This document shows, piece after piece, positions 12,842 to 24,613 of a stretch of DNA of 64,000 bases (position 1 is its first letter; each line of letters starts with the position of its first letter). The notes beneath the pieces were generated by a model, which was given only the letters and a program-made list of their open reading frames with translations, made no database searches and was not told the origin of the DNA. The stretch covers positions 82,165,882-82,229,881 of the forward strand of contig CM035406.1 of assembly GCA_020310875.1 (NCBI GenBank), read 5' to 3'. This DNA is from Ceratopteris richardii (lineage: Eukaryota > Streptophyta > Polypodiopsida > Polypodiales > Pteridaceae). A program made the position numbers and the translations under genes.

Positions 12842-13640
12842 TGTTGGCAGTCAGAAAGAACTTTAGGCTCAAGCGTCTTCGAACATGTTCCAAGTTCAGT
12901 TTGGACATCATCCATAATCAATGAAGGATGATTTCCATGCGTTAGAGGTATGAAAGCATGTTTATAATGGAAAGAAGTCGAGCAGAGAACAAATAGCTCA
13001 TCTCTTGATGAGATTTTGACACGTATATGTTTCTTATTAGTGTTTTTGATTGATTAAAGATATTAGTATATGACCTATAATGCCTCTAACGAATTAACTT
13101 AAGACTCATTGGAAATTGTCCCCAAGCTCCTCCCATGCTTAAGAACACCATGTGCTAGCTTTTGTTTGTATATATTGCAGAGATTCCATTTTATATAATT
13201 TATATGTATAGATAATCTTGGTAGAGAGACTGTCATTAGATTTTTTTCTTCTTCCTTCATTAGAAATCCATTTCTATTTCACTTTGTGTTTTCTGAAAGC
13301 TAATAAGCTCAAATTTGAGTGGTATAAGCCTCGAGATCACTTGCAACAGAAGTCCAAAAAAATGTCACACGTTGTCTATATTGTTACATAATAATTTCTA
13401 AAGAGATCGAGTAATCTATTTTGATGCAACTAATTGAGGTATCATCGAGTCCCAAAATGGAGTGATTTTACTCTTCTTTGAAAGCTCTTTAATTCTACTT
13501 CTAGCGTGTGAAAATTTTCATTCAGAATCTCTCCATGTACAAATAGAAATATAGAATACATAGCCTATGTGTAAAAACATATAAGGATACTAAGATGGTT
13601 GATTTGGTTTCTTTATGCACATAGCATTGTTTATCCTACA
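12842..13640 (+). repeat. LTR A of the non-autonomous array
   Basis: It begins TGTTGG and ends CCTACA (799 bp). It matches the LTR beginning at 16,466, and in reverse the LTRs at 497-1,256 and 5,043-5,840. A primer-binding-like site follows at once and 3'-internal sequence precedes it, so it is shared between two head-to-tail units. Confidence 0.65.
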
Positions 13641-16465
13641 ATAGTTGTATCAAAGCTATAAGTGGATTATAAAAGAGATCAAAAGAAGATATTGAAGTGA
13701 AGTAAAGACCTCATCAAAGTTTCAAGGAAAGAAGTGAAGAACATGCACATCTATAACAAGGAGAAGCAAACAAGTCATTAACAAGGGGAAGCAAACAAGG
13801 GGAAGCAAACAAGTCATTGTGTGTGTATGTTTATATGTATGTATACATATATGTATATATTTAACCACAAATGGAGGTATGCATATGTACATGCATGCAC
13901 ACAACATACCTCAACACAAATATGCATACATACAGTTATACATACATTGTTGTATAACTGATTCCAAAAGAATACTTTTCATGATGAAACATGGATCTTT
14001 GACATGAGTATTACACAAAGTATGAAAATCTACTAATCAATCAAGTGTAATTGTCAGTGATTCGGACATAGAGGGATCGCTAATGGAGTGGATTTGTTAA
14101 AAACATTATTTATATACATGTAATATAGATATTGAGATTTATATTGAATCCAAATGGTTGAAACCCATAAGCCTTTTCTTATTGTTGAATACAAATGGTT
14201 GAAACTCCTCAGACCTTTGATGTCTTATTTTTGGTTTCCACATACAAAGTGAACCAGCAATGTTCACTGTTTCCCATGTACCAAATTTATATCCAAAGTG
14301 TCTGACCATAGTTTTGTAAATAGAAGATAAACATAAAAAATAGTGATTGATACTTTTTATGTTCTTATATTTAACAATTAAAAAGATTTGTGAACTTTGG
14401 TTTTCAAGAACCTTATTCTCCTCTAGCCATTTCTAATCAGTGGTGTACAACTCCTTCTTATAGTCTTAGAATGTGATATTTTTGGGATGAGTCTACAATA
14501 GTGGCTTTTAAAGACATTCAGGGCTCATCATTCGCGGAAAGTTTTCAATGGACATTTTCAGGACTCTTTCATATGGAATTTCAAGTTATTGGAGGGTTTA
14601 GATCCACTAGAATTTATATACTACAACAATCCATATTTTATCTATGGATAATTTATCAAAATGTTATTTAAACTTCTAACATGCAAATATCATCCACCTT
14701 AGTGTAAATTTGTCCTTTGAATTGTGTAGAACTCAATCGAACTAGTGAGTCCTTGGTGTAAATTTTAGTTGTTATCCTCCTTGATCATACCCAGAGGAGG
14801 TATGCCTGATCAAGCACCGCATGATGATATTATGCGTGCTTAATAGTCTTTATTTATTCATACTTTCGCAACAAAGCAAGAAGAAAAACAATTGAAGGTA
14901 GATTAAATGATAGGTTTTGTTGTTCGAAGAAGTGAGATTCAAACCCACAATTCTTCCTTACTTAGAAGGTGTGCTATCCACATCATCATGGGCTTATGAA
15001 TTGGAGATAATTATCTATTTATTTTGATGATATATTCTAGAAACATTCATGGTTAGAAGCCAAGTTCAAAGCTAAAAAAATCTAGAAATGAGTTTATCAT
15101 CTTGTATAGTAGAAGTAGTTGGTTTATCGATGAGTGAAGTACCTTAGGTTTGTTTGCATGAATGGAGGCCTACTATATCATGGGTTATTCAAAATTGATA
15201 TACCTATAATCTATGCAAAATCTTGTTTAAAAACTAGGAAATCCTAGATAAAACCATTTGTCGTTTCCATTGAGAATCCATGTTGTACGAAGAAATATTT
15301 ATGTTTAATATATGGCTAATCTTGTGGAACATTGGCACCAAATTGGTGCCAAATATTCCATTGAGACAAGAAAGTGGTGCGCAAGGCTCTTATGTTGTCT
15401 TACAAAAATAAGTGGGAGCTCTTACACTTTATTAAAATCAAGAGAAGCTCTCTCACTCTTATGCTAGAGAAATCTTTGCTTCTTTGGATTCTAAAACAAG
15501 ATGAATAAGCATGGGAAGAAGTAGGAATAGTAGAGGCCATCACACATAATTTTAAAGTCAATAATTGAGAAGAATGTTTTTTCTTGAAGATATGATAAGG
15601 ATGTAGGTTTTCATATAACCTAATCATTTTAATTTGATGCTTGATTTTAGTATTTATTTGCTTTTGTTTTCATATACTTTGTATAGAATCATAATTGGAT
15701 CATAGCATACGACGTGAACTATAATAGGAGGATTTAAAAAATGATCAATTTCATATATGTATTGGAAACGTTAACAAGGGATAAGAAGAAACTTCTTGCA
15801 TGTATTGGATATTGTTTCTAATTCATACATAGAACAAAAGGTATTTTTGCAGTTTTTCTCTTTTGAAAATGCTTTGATCTAGAGATCAATGTTCAAGGAT
15901 TACTTGTATACACAAGACTAGTTTTGGTTAGAAAAGGGTTCTAGGTGCACAAAAGCATGTGCATATTCATGTTCTTATGTACAAAAAGGGAAGGAAGAAT
16001 AATATCTTTGTACACAACATAGGTGCAGGAAATGGATGCATAGAAAGCATGCTTTAAAACAAAGAAATGAAGGATTTACTACATGCAATTATATGAATTT
16101 GCATACAAGCACATGGATTTCCATACATAAGTGACATCATTTTTTTCTGCATGTAGCCAAGAATATAGGTGATTGTACTTAGCTTACTTTTTTAAATCTT
16201 AACCTTAAAAATCGAAAGGAAGTGAATATAGTTATTCACAAAGTGACACTAGTTGTAACCTACAATTGAATAGACTACTAGTTTCCTTCCTAAACTAATA
16301 CTCGGGTATCAAGAACTTAATGTAATGTTTAAGTATCAAATGTTTCCTCTCTAGTAAAAATTACAAATAAGATAAAAAACCAATATACATTTAGAGAATA
16401 AACTTTCATGCCATATTCATGGTAAAGAATACATGAATACTTGTGAGCTTGGAGAAAATAATGAT
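13641..16465 (+). mobile_element. Internal region of a non-autonomous LTR element
   Basis: About 2.8 kb lies between LTR A and LTR B, with a primer-binding site at the left end and the purine-rich stretch gagcttggagaaaata just before LTR B. I find no gag or pol domain, so it would need proteins supplied by a relative, plausibly the copia family with similar LTRs seen at 497-7,164. The left part holds a short tract of alternating gtat/tgtg steps (13,818-13,960). The right part duplicates 11,290-12,841. Confidence 0.5.
13645..13656 (+). promoter_or_regulatory. Primer-binding site, LTR A unit
   Basis: The motif TTGTATCAAAGC lies four bases after the LTR end. The counterpart after LTR B is TGGTATCAAAGC, close to the initiator-Met tRNA site TGGTATCAGAGC. 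Confidence 0.5.
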
Positions 16466-17152
16466 TGTTGGAAGTGAAAAAGAATTCTAGGCTCAAGAGT
16501 GTTTGAACATGTACCAAGTTTCAATTTCGATAACATAAATAATCAATGAAGGATGATTTGCATGAGTTGGAGGCATGAAAGCATGTTTATAATGGAAAGA
16601 AGTTGATTAGAGAAGAAATAGCTCATCTCTTGATGAGATTTTGACATGTATATGTTTTTTATTAGTGTTTTTGATTGATTAAAGAGGTTAGTCTATGACC
16701 TATAAAGCCTCTAAGGAGTTAACTTAAGACTCATTGGAAACTATCCCCAAGCTAATTCCATGCTTAAGAACACCATCTGCTAGTTGTTCTTTGTATATAT
16801 TGCAGAGATTCCACTTTATATACTCTATCTCTATCGATGACCTTGGTAGAGACATTGTCATTAGAGCTTTTTTTGTTCCTTCATTACAAATCCATTTCTA
16901 GTTTACTTGTCTTAATTGAAAGCTAGTAATCTCAAATTTAAGTGGTATAAGTCTCAAGATCACTTGCTACACAAGTCTAGAAAAATGTCAAACATTGTCT
17001 ATATTGTTATGTAATACTTTCTAAAGAGATCAAGCAATCTATTTTGATGCAACTAATTAAGGTATCATCGAGTCTCAAAATGGAGTGATTTTACTCTTGT
17101 TTGAAAGCTCTTTAGTTCTATTTCTAGCGCATGAAAATTTTCATTTAGAACT

Positions 17153-18156
17153 TGTTGGACCAAGAAAATAATCAATGGATGATTACATGAAGCTTAGGAA
17201 TGAACAAGTGAAGAAAACGTTCAAGCCCAATGCATGGAGTCAGTTGAAGAACCAGAAACAAATGTTCTATACATTTATGTATACTAGCTTTTGAAAAACA
17301 CTTTAAAATTACTTGATGTAGTGATGAGTTTATACTCACATGTATATATAAGCTCATGTGTAGTCATGTTATAAAAAAGCGAGATGAAGAATAGATGTAA
17401 AAGAAATCAATAGATTTCAAGTTGTTCAAGAGATAGATGTGTAGAGACTTTTCTCGTGAGTTAGCAACCAGTCTTTCCTAGAATTCTCTTAGCCTGATCA
17501 TGTGGATCACGAAATCTTTTGTACACATCTAATTCATAATCTATTCAAGCTATGATTAAAATTTGGTGATCTAATTTGCTTCACGTTGTGTGTATGACAA
17601 GTAGGAACATTCATATGTAGAAGTCTGCAAGTGAAGTTCTCAGAATCGCGCATTTTGCTGCTTAAAGATTTTCTTGGATCTCACTGCTCAGTGTAAAGCT
17701 TTTTATGTTTGAGCATTCAAAATCTAACTTATAAGGTAAGGAACGTTGTTCAAAAGCATTTAGCAAAATGGGTTAGATTTTGGGAGAAATCACCTTAAGA
17801 AGTTGACCATGTCAAAGTCGTCATTTCTGGAAGGTAGTTTCTGACACAGGTTTGATCTAAATCATCAAATTAGAAATCTAATAGTTCTTCTGAAGAACTA
17901 ATGATCAATGTGATTGCACAAAGGTAGTATGAACATATGAGTATCATTTGAAGGACTAAATCAAAGGCATATGCAGAGATTGAAGTCCATTTCTAAAGCA
18001 GATTCTTGAAGATGAAGAAAGCTTCATACAAAGAAGTATTTCTTAACATATATGAAAGATAATTAAAGGTTTGTGTAAAGTGTGGTTTATTCTTAATATA
18101 GAGGAGCTCTTAATTCAAGATAGATCAGAAATTTGGAGATTAAGAGGTCTCGAGTA
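17153..18156 (+). repeat. 5' LTR of copia element 1
   Basis: It begins TGTTGG and ends CGAGTA, where the other LTR ends CGAGCA, so the terminal CA has mutated to TA. Length is 1,004 bp against about 999 bp for the 3' LTR once the CACTA element and its 3-bp duplication are removed. By eye the two LTRs differ at several percent of positions, so the insertion is not recent. Confidence 0.85.
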
Positions 18157-18157
18157 G

Positions 18158-18169
18158 TGGTATCAGAGC
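18158..18169 (+). promoter_or_regulatory. Primer-binding site of copia element 1
   Basis: TGGTATCAGAGC is the standard plant copia primer-binding site, complementary to the 3' end of initiator methionine tRNA. It lies one base after the LTR. Confidence 0.85.
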
Positions 18170-18443
18170 GAAAAGATCAAATCATAGTGAAGAAGAAGCA
18201 AGGAGAATCTCGATTGTTGTAGATATCAAAGACCTTGTGAATTGAAGGAGCAAAGAGTAAAGTTTGGAAGAAAACCTGAAGAAGAAGAAAGCACGAGTTC
18301 AAAGGATGAAGAAGGATTAAAGCTTCATATCAAAGGTACATTATATCTCCATAAATCTTAGTAATTGCAGACACAGAAGTCAAGAGATAGGAGAAAGCTT
18401 GTAGATTGACAAGCTAGAAAGAGAGAACTTTCCAGCATGGTCG

Positions 18444-19573
18444 ATGAGGATGGAAGCACACCTTGTGAGCAAAGAGTTGATATCATTAATTACAGTAGAA
18501 GAAGAAAAGCCTGAGTTTAAGGATCCAAGTGCTCCAACAAGAGAAGAACCTACCGAATTGAAGAATTGGATGAAGAGAGATGCTCAAGCTAGGAGCATCA
18601 TTTACATGGCTGTAAATGATTATCTTCTACCACACATTAGAGGATTAGAAAGTATATATGAAATGATTTGGAAGAACATTTCCAAAACACAACCAAATCT
18701 AGGAAGGCTTCACTATGGGCTGAATTTACAACATTCAAGAAGAAAGACTCTCAGTCAAGTTCTGACTATGTTACAAGGATGAAGGACATTGTAGATAGCT
18801 TGGGAGTAGTAGATGAAGAAATTGAAGAAGACAAGTTGGTAAGGAAAATACTTACAGGTCTAAGAGGAGATGAAAAGTGGAAACCTTTCATGTTGTTTCT
18901 TGAACTATCATTAGATCATTTTACTCCTGATCTTAATCAATTGTTAGGACATATGCTAACATTTGAGCACGACATTAAAGGAGAGAATGAAAGAGGTTCA
19001 AGTCAAGCAATGTATTCAAAGGATAAGAAGAAGAATGCTAAAGGAAAGCAAAAAAATGATGAAGAAGGATCTTCAAATCAAGTAAAGTTCATGAAAGGGA
19101 AGATGAACTTCAGAGGTAAAGGAAGAGGAGGTAAGAACAAAGATAATACTAAAGCTTCTTGGATTTGTGGCAAAACATTTCATTTGGTTAATGATTGTTG
19201 GTATAACAATGAGAATAGTGGAAGTCATAATCTGAATTTCAGTCCTAGAGGAAGAGGAGGCAGAAATCAAAGAGGCAATTTTAGAGGCAGAGATGGAAGA
19301 TCCTCATATGCTAGAGGAGGAGGAAGAAGCTTTGAACCTCAATCTTACAACAACACATATTACAATTATGGTTCAGATCAGAAGGAAGACTTGAGCCTTA
19401 TCCTGAGTGCAACTCATGAAGTAATAAATGAAGATCAAATGGTGTTTTTTATTGACTTGACCAAACATAAGTTTGAGAGAATTGGATCAGTGAAGATAAG
19501 GAGTGGAAGTACACTTCTAAGCAAGGTACTTTATGTTCCAACAATCCCTAAAAATTTAATAAGTGTATGGTAA
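18444..19573 (+). pseudogene. Copia element 1 gag, frameshifted, running into the protease region
   Basis: The N-terminal part (18,444 to about 18,670) reads in one frame (LKNWMKRDAQARSIIYMAV) and continues in another from about 18,670 (SRKASLWAEFTTFKKKD). A single frameshift joins the copia gag-like region with its conserved W and L positions (DYVTRMKDIVDSLG, LTGLRGDEKW). A basic, glycine/arginine-rich stretch surrounds a zinc-knuckle remnant ICGKTFHLVNDCW. The usual C-X2-C-X4-H-X4-C has lost its first cysteine, which should weaken RNA binding. The frame runs on into protease-region sequence (GSTLLSKVLYVPTIPKNLIS) and ends at 19,571-19,573. In an active copy gag would form the cytoplasmic particle that packages element RNA. 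Confidence 0.75.
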
Positions 19574-20560
19574 ATTATTGAGAAGGGATATGAAGTTAGA
19601 TTTACAAGTGATGGTGTTTATGTTGAAGATCCAAGTCAACGATATAGAAGCATTGTCATAGGGAAAAAGGAAGGAAGATTATTCACTCTCAAAGTCCAAG
19701 GTAACGTGGGACATGCATTGTTTACTTATGGAAGTCAAAAGATGTCTGAATTGGATCTATGGCACAAGAGGTTGGGACATTTTAATGAAAGGGGAATTAA
19801 AGAAATGACAAATAATGGTGCAATGCTTGGTCTACCAAATATTGAAGGTTGACATATGAAATACAAATGTGAGGCTTTCGAGTTAGGTAAAACTCACAAG
19901 AAATCATATAATAAGCAAGGATACATGTATTCAAATATGCTTGAATTGGTTCATACAAATGTGTGGGGTACTTCAAAGGACTATAGCATAAATGGATCAA
20001 GGTATTATGTGCTATTTGGTGATGATGCAACCATATGGATTACTCTATATGTGATCAAGGATAAATCTAAAGTGTTTGAGACATTTAAACACTATCATGC
20101 GTATGCAGAAAGAATTACAAGACAAAAGCTCAAGAGATTGAGATCAGATGGAGGGGGAGACTATTCTTCTAAAGAATTTGATGATTATATGTGGAATGAA
20201 AGTATCAAAAGAGAAGTGACTAACAGGTACTCCCCAAAATAAAGTGGAGTTGCAGAAAGAAGAAATAGAACTCTTATAGAGTTTGCAAGGTCAATGATGA
20301 AGGAAAAAAGATGTCCTAATTATATGTGGGTAGAAGAAATTAATACTACAACTTATCTTGTGAATAGATTGCCTTGCAAAGCTTTTGAGGGAAGGACTCC
20401 TTATGGAGCATGGTGGGGCAAGAAACCTACTATTGAACACTGCAAAATATTTGGATGTTTGGCATATGCTTATGTTCCATCTCAATTGAGACATAAGCTA
20501 GAACCTAAAGCAGAAAAATATATGTTCATTGGGTATGATGATAAACAAAGGGGATAGAGG
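19574..20560 (+). pseudogene. Copia element 1 GAG-pre-integrase and integrase
   Basis: After a stop at 19,571, the frame resumes with the pre-integrase zinc-binding region (about 19,758, LWHKRLGHFNERGI). The expected C-X2-C half is degraded (KYKCEAFELGKTHKK). The integrase core follows: the first acidic site is in LFGDDATIWITLYV, the second in LRSDGGGDYSSKEF, and the glutamate in SGVAERRNRTLIEFARSMM. Stops lie at about 19,850 and 20,240, and another at 20,558 after the conserved EKYMFIGYDD. The core residues look present but the frame is broken. Integrase would insert the DNA copy into chromosomes in the nucleus. Confidence 0.8.
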
Positions 20561-21694
20561 TTGTGGAATCCATCCACAAAACAATTTCTTGTTTCCAGAG
20601 ATGTTACATTTGATGAGAAAAGCACATGGTTTATAGGATCAGATAATGTATGTACAGATCTTGAAGAAATCAAAAGGAAAGGGAAGTCAAAGATGAAGGC
20701 ATATGAAGAAGATATTAATGATGATGTTTGTAGAAATGAAATGGACAATTATGAAGATAGACCAAGTTTGATCGAGAACAAACTGAAGGAGAAACTTCAA
20801 GAAGTGAAAAAGTTAGAAGATCATCAAGAGATAGAAAACAACCTATCAGGTATAGTTATGATACCTCTTTTTTGACAACCAAAGATTATGCTTACATTGT
20901 GAAGACAGATGAAGATCCATCCACATATGATGAAGCTAAAGGAAAGGAAAATTGGGAAAAAGCAATGAAAGAAGAGTATGATGCTCTACTTGAGAATGAG
21001 ACATGGGAATTGGTGCCAAGGCCAAAGAATCAGAAGGTGATTGGATGTAAGAGGGTTTACTCCAATAGCCAAGATGTCTACAATCAGAACTATGATTGCA
21101 ATTGCTACATGTAAAGGTTCGAAACTTTCTCAATTAGATGTAAAGAATGCATTTCTAAATGGATATATTGCAGATGAAGTATACATGGAGCAATCAGAAG
21201 GTTTCAAAGAGTCAAATGAATCAGATTATGTGTGCAAGCTCAAGAGAGCTTTGTATGGTCTAAAACAAGCTCCAAGAGCATGGAATTACAGATTAGTCAA
21301 GTTCTTCAATGAACTTGGATATCAAGCCTCAAAGGTAGATAGTAGTTTTCTAGTGAAAGCAAATGAAGATAGATACATTTATGTGTGTATTTATGTTGAT
21401 GACATTATTGTCACAAGTACAGATGCTCAAGGAATCAAGGAGCTAAAGAAGCATATGGAAAATGAGTATAAAATAAGTGATTTGGGAAATTTGTCTTATT
21501 TCCTAGGGATGGAGATTATATACACTCAACATGGAGAGTATGTTACACAAGAAAGTTATCTTGAAAATCTTCTTATGAAGTTTAATATGGAAAACTGTAA
21601 GTCCTCAACTACACCATTGGAGATTAATCATAAACTAAGTAGGTATGGAGGAGAAGAGTTCAAGGAGATGGACATATCAGAGTATGGTAGGTAG
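20561..21694 (+). pseudogene. Copia element 1 reverse transcriptase
   Basis: The linker and N-terminal RT (ENWEKAMKEEYDALLENETW, 20,940 on) jumps at about 21,050 to FTPIAKMSTIRTMIAIA in another frame. The usual conserved stretch between them, about 35-40 residues, is missing, so this is an internal deletion. Downstream are LDVKNAFLNGYIADEVYME, LYGLKQAPRAW and the catalytic box YVDD (VCIYVDDIIVTS), all clear. The frame stops at 21,692. Reverse transcription is no longer possible from this copy because of the deletion and stops, although the YVDD box is intact. Confidence 0.85.
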
Positions 21695-22338
21695 CTTAAT
21701 CTAATACTACTTTGACAAGACCAGATCTTTCATATGCAGTTGGTGTCTTATCTCAATTTATGCATTGCCCAAAGCAAACTCATTGGGTTGCAACACAAAG
21801 AGTGCTAAGATACATCAAAGAAACTCTGAATGAAGGTTTGTATTATGGATTCACTTCTGATACTAGGCTCAAAGTGTTTAGTGATGCAGATTGGGCAGGT
21901 AATTCTGATGATAGAAGATCTACTCATGGTTATTTGTGTGATATTGGAGATAAGCTAATTTCTTGGTGGTCAAAGAAGCAACATAGAGTTGCATTTTCAT
22001 CCATAAAGGCTGAATACAAAGGAGTTGTGGAAGCGGCAAAGGAAGTAATTTGGTTGAAGACTTTACTGAAAAGTCTAGGAATTGATCAGAGTGTTCCAAT
22101 CATATTTGGAGACAACATGAGTTCACTATATTTGGCAGCTAATCCTGTTTTGCATGCTAGGACTAAACACATAGAGATTCAGTATCATTTTTTGAGAGAA
22201 AAGGTACTTGAAAATTTTCACCAAGAAAAGAGAAAGTGGCAGATATGCTGACAGAAAGCTTGGATGGACCAAGGTTACAAAGGTTTAAAGAGATGGCAGG
22301 TATAAAGAAGGTGCAAGTAATTAAAATTGATGATTGAG
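21695..22338 (+). pseudogene. Copia element 1 RNase H
   Basis: Family landmarks in order are TRPDLSYAVGVLSQFM, the acidic site FSDADWAGNSDDRRSTHGY, SSIKAEYKGVVEAAKE with its glutamate, GDNMSSLYLAANPVLHART and IEIQYHFLREKV. A frameshift at about 22,215 precedes the tail (KVADMLTESL in another frame). The domain ends just before the polypurine tract. Confidence 0.85.
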
Positions 22339-22344
22339 GGGATC
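22334..22344 (+). promoter_or_regulatory. Polypurine tract of copia element 1
   Basis: The purine-rich run gattgagggga with its adjoining tc sits directly before the 3' LTR start TGTTGG at 22,345. It would prime plus-strand DNA synthesis. Confidence 0.7.
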
Positions 22345-23007
22345 TGTTGGAGCAAGAAAATCATCGATGGATGATTACATGAAGCTTAGGAATGAAGAAG
22401 TGAAGAAAACATTCAAGCTCAATGCATGAAGTGAATTGAAGAACCAAAAACAAATGTTTTGTACATTTATGTATAGTAGCTTTGGAAAAACACTTAAAAA
22501 TGTAGTGATGACGAGTTTATACTCACATGTATATATAAGCTCATGTATAGTCGTGTTATAAAAAAGAGAGATGAAGAATAGGTGTAAAAGAAGTCAATAG
22601 ATTTCAAGTTGTTCAAGAGATAGATGAGTAGAGAGTTTTCTCGTGAGTTAGCGATTGGTCTTTCCTAGAATTTTCTCAGCCTGATCATGTAGATCAGGAA
22701 ATCTTTTGTACACATCTAATTCATAAGCTATTCAAGCTATGACCAAATTTTGGTGATCTAATTCTCTTCAAGTTGTGTGTATGACAAGTAGGAACATTCA
22801 TATGTAGAAGTCTGCAAGTGAAGTTCTTAGAATCGCGCATTTTGCTGCTTAAAGATTTCTTGGACCTTAGTGCTCAGTGTAAAGTCTTTTATGTTTGAGC
22901 ATTCAAAATCTAAGTTAGAAGGTAAGGAAGATTTGTTCAAAAGCATTTAGCAAAACGGGTTAGATTATGAGATAAAAAAACTTAAGAAGTTGAGCATGTC
23001 AAAGTCA

Positions 23008-23310
23008 CACTACAACAGATCCATGGTATACTGAGGTTTTTTCCGAGGAAAATGAATGCGGCTTTATTTGCTACAATGTCGATGTAAAGGTCGGTATGCG
23101 CGTCGGTACCAAAACGTCGGTACATGCGTCGGTATAAACGTCCGTATAAGCATTGGTGTATGCGACGGTAATACCGGCGCCCATATCGACGCCCATACCG
23201 AGGCCTCTGCTGGGTGTTCCATCGTGTATACCATCGCCTGCTGTGTGGACCAACGCTTATTCCAATGATATTACTGGGAGTACCGTCGCGTATACCAACT
23301 ACCATACTTG
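23008..23310. repeat. Left CACTA terminus with subterminal repeat array
   Basis: After the 10-bp terminal repeat, 23,068-23,310 contain many copies, in both orientations, of a motif around GCGTCGGTAT / ATACCGACGC (for example ggtatgcgcgtcggtacc, cccataccgagg). In En/Spm such subterminal repeats bind the second element protein and position the ends for excision. Confidence 0.8.
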
Positions 23311-23316
23311 CAAAAT

Positions 23317-23405
23317 TTTTTTTGGGCAGAGTGTGTTGTCTTTTGCTATAGCAACATTACCATGATGTTGCTTAACAAAAGACAATACACTCTGCCCAAA
23401 AAGAA
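23317..23405. repeat. Strong 41-bp-arm hairpin inside the CACTA element
   Basis: The left arm 23,317-23,357 (core gggcagagtgtgttgtctt) pairs with the right arm 23,365-23,405 with about four mismatches or gaps, separated by a 7-base loop. It lies just inside the left subterminal array, downstream of the second gene. It could be a relic of a small foldback insertion or a source of small RNA. Confidence 0.85.
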
Positions 23406-23739
23406 CCGAGTACAGGTGATGTGTACTCTAATGTCAACCAAAATATGATTTCATGAAACACAGTATTATTGGACACAAAAGAGATAATCAGAATGAACCA
23501 TGAACCATGTACAAAAGAAGTTAGATATTTCAATAATGAAGCATGTACAAGAGTGTGGCAAACCACTGTCATATATGACACTTTTACAAAATGTGGCAAA
23601 GCAATGCATTGCCATATGAAAATCAAATACAAAAAATTGGTGTCCCACTGCCATACACATGCAAAGAACGCTCCATATCTTTATCTTGTTCACTCCATTT
23701 CAACACGATAGAGTGTCCAACCTGGATGGAGCAAAGCTT

Positions 23740-24390
23740 TCATATGTGTGCACGCATTGCTTTGCCAGCCGCATCCATCGTCAGAGCTCCATCTCGGATA
23801 CTATACACCTTGGAGTCATCATGGTCATGAGCACCCCAAGGTGTACGTGGTGTACTGCGTGGCGTACCTACATCTGAGATACTCGTCCTAGGAGTAGAAG
23901 CGGGCGACACAATGTTCGTCGCACTCCCTCCACAATAGCTGCCTCCTCCACCTCCAGACCTACCTGTAGATCCACTCTTAGAACCTCCTGCTCTAGAGCG
24001 TGACCTCGATCTACGAGATGGGCCGGAACTTGTATCGCGCTGAGGTGTCGAATGCACATGTCTACTAGTAGACCCAGTAGGAGATGGCTGAAAAGATGGT
24101 GGTGGTGGAGTCACAAAGCTAGGAGACATACCTCCTACAGGAGTAGCACCACCCACAGGAGTGACACCGGCGAGAGTGACACCAGCGGGAGTGACATCGG
24201 CGGGGGTAAGGCCAGCAGGAGTGAGGCCGGAAAGAGTAAGGCCGCCAAGAGTGAGGCTGGGAGGAGTGCTACCTCGAGCGATCCAATATTGTGATGTAGC
24301 AACCATATACGCGGGAGGAACCTGAGAGATGAACTCCAAAAACTCCTCCTCTGTCATGGAATGTGGAGTGACTGGAGAACTGTCTCCCAT
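23740..24390 (-). CDS. CACTA second protein, threonine/proline/serine-rich
   Basis: An uninterrupted 216-residue frame starts MGDSSPVTPHSMTEEEFLEF. Residues about 45-80 are a repeat of five-residue units of the type TPAG(L/V) (GLTPAGLTPADVTPAGVT). Then come a proline stretch (VTPPPPSFQPSP), an SR-rich basic stretch (SRRSRSRSRAGGSK), a glycine run, and TPRTSIS/TPRSTPRTP. No catalytic or zinc motif is seen. CACTA elements usually encode a second protein besides the transposase, and its position between the transposase and an element end fits that role. The sequence itself is not one I recognise, and low complexity leaves open that it is only part of a spliced gene. It is the only gene-sized frame here without a break. 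Confidence 0.55.
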   Translation of the reverse strand: MGDSSPVTPHSMTEEEFLEFISQVPPAYMVATSQYWIARGSTPPSLTLGGLTLSGLTPAGLTPADVTPAGVTLAGVTPVGGATPVGGMSPSFVTPPPPSFQPSPTGSTSRHVHSTPQRDTSSGPSRRSRSRSRAGGSKSGSTGRSGGGGGSYCGGSATNIVSPASTPRTSISDVGTPRSTPRTPWGAHDHDDSKVYSIRDGALTMDAAGKAMRAHI

Positions 24391-24613
24391 CGTGCTCTGT
24401 AATAAAAGAACTCAAGAAATCAACATGCGATAATAAAAGTAATATAGAGAATAAACCAAAAAAAAAACCAAAAATTAGTACGTACAAGTGTTTTATTCAA
24501 AAGTCCTTTAGTCTAGCATCCTCTTGAAGATCCGATGCACCACGAATATCTATCTCTATATTGATGGCTTCTAAATCGCTTGCTATGCTGGTTTCTTCCT
24601 GATCATCATCTAT

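Noticed and set aside
12277..12921. Minus-strand frames of 60-80 residues in the non-autonomous element
   Set aside because: They are not kept open in the other copies at 15,700-16,520 and 36,400, so they are chance frames.
11290..17152. CRISPR-like or phage-like direct repeats
   Set aside because: The repeats are kilobase-scale LTR element copies in a plant nuclear context, with no short evenly spaced units.
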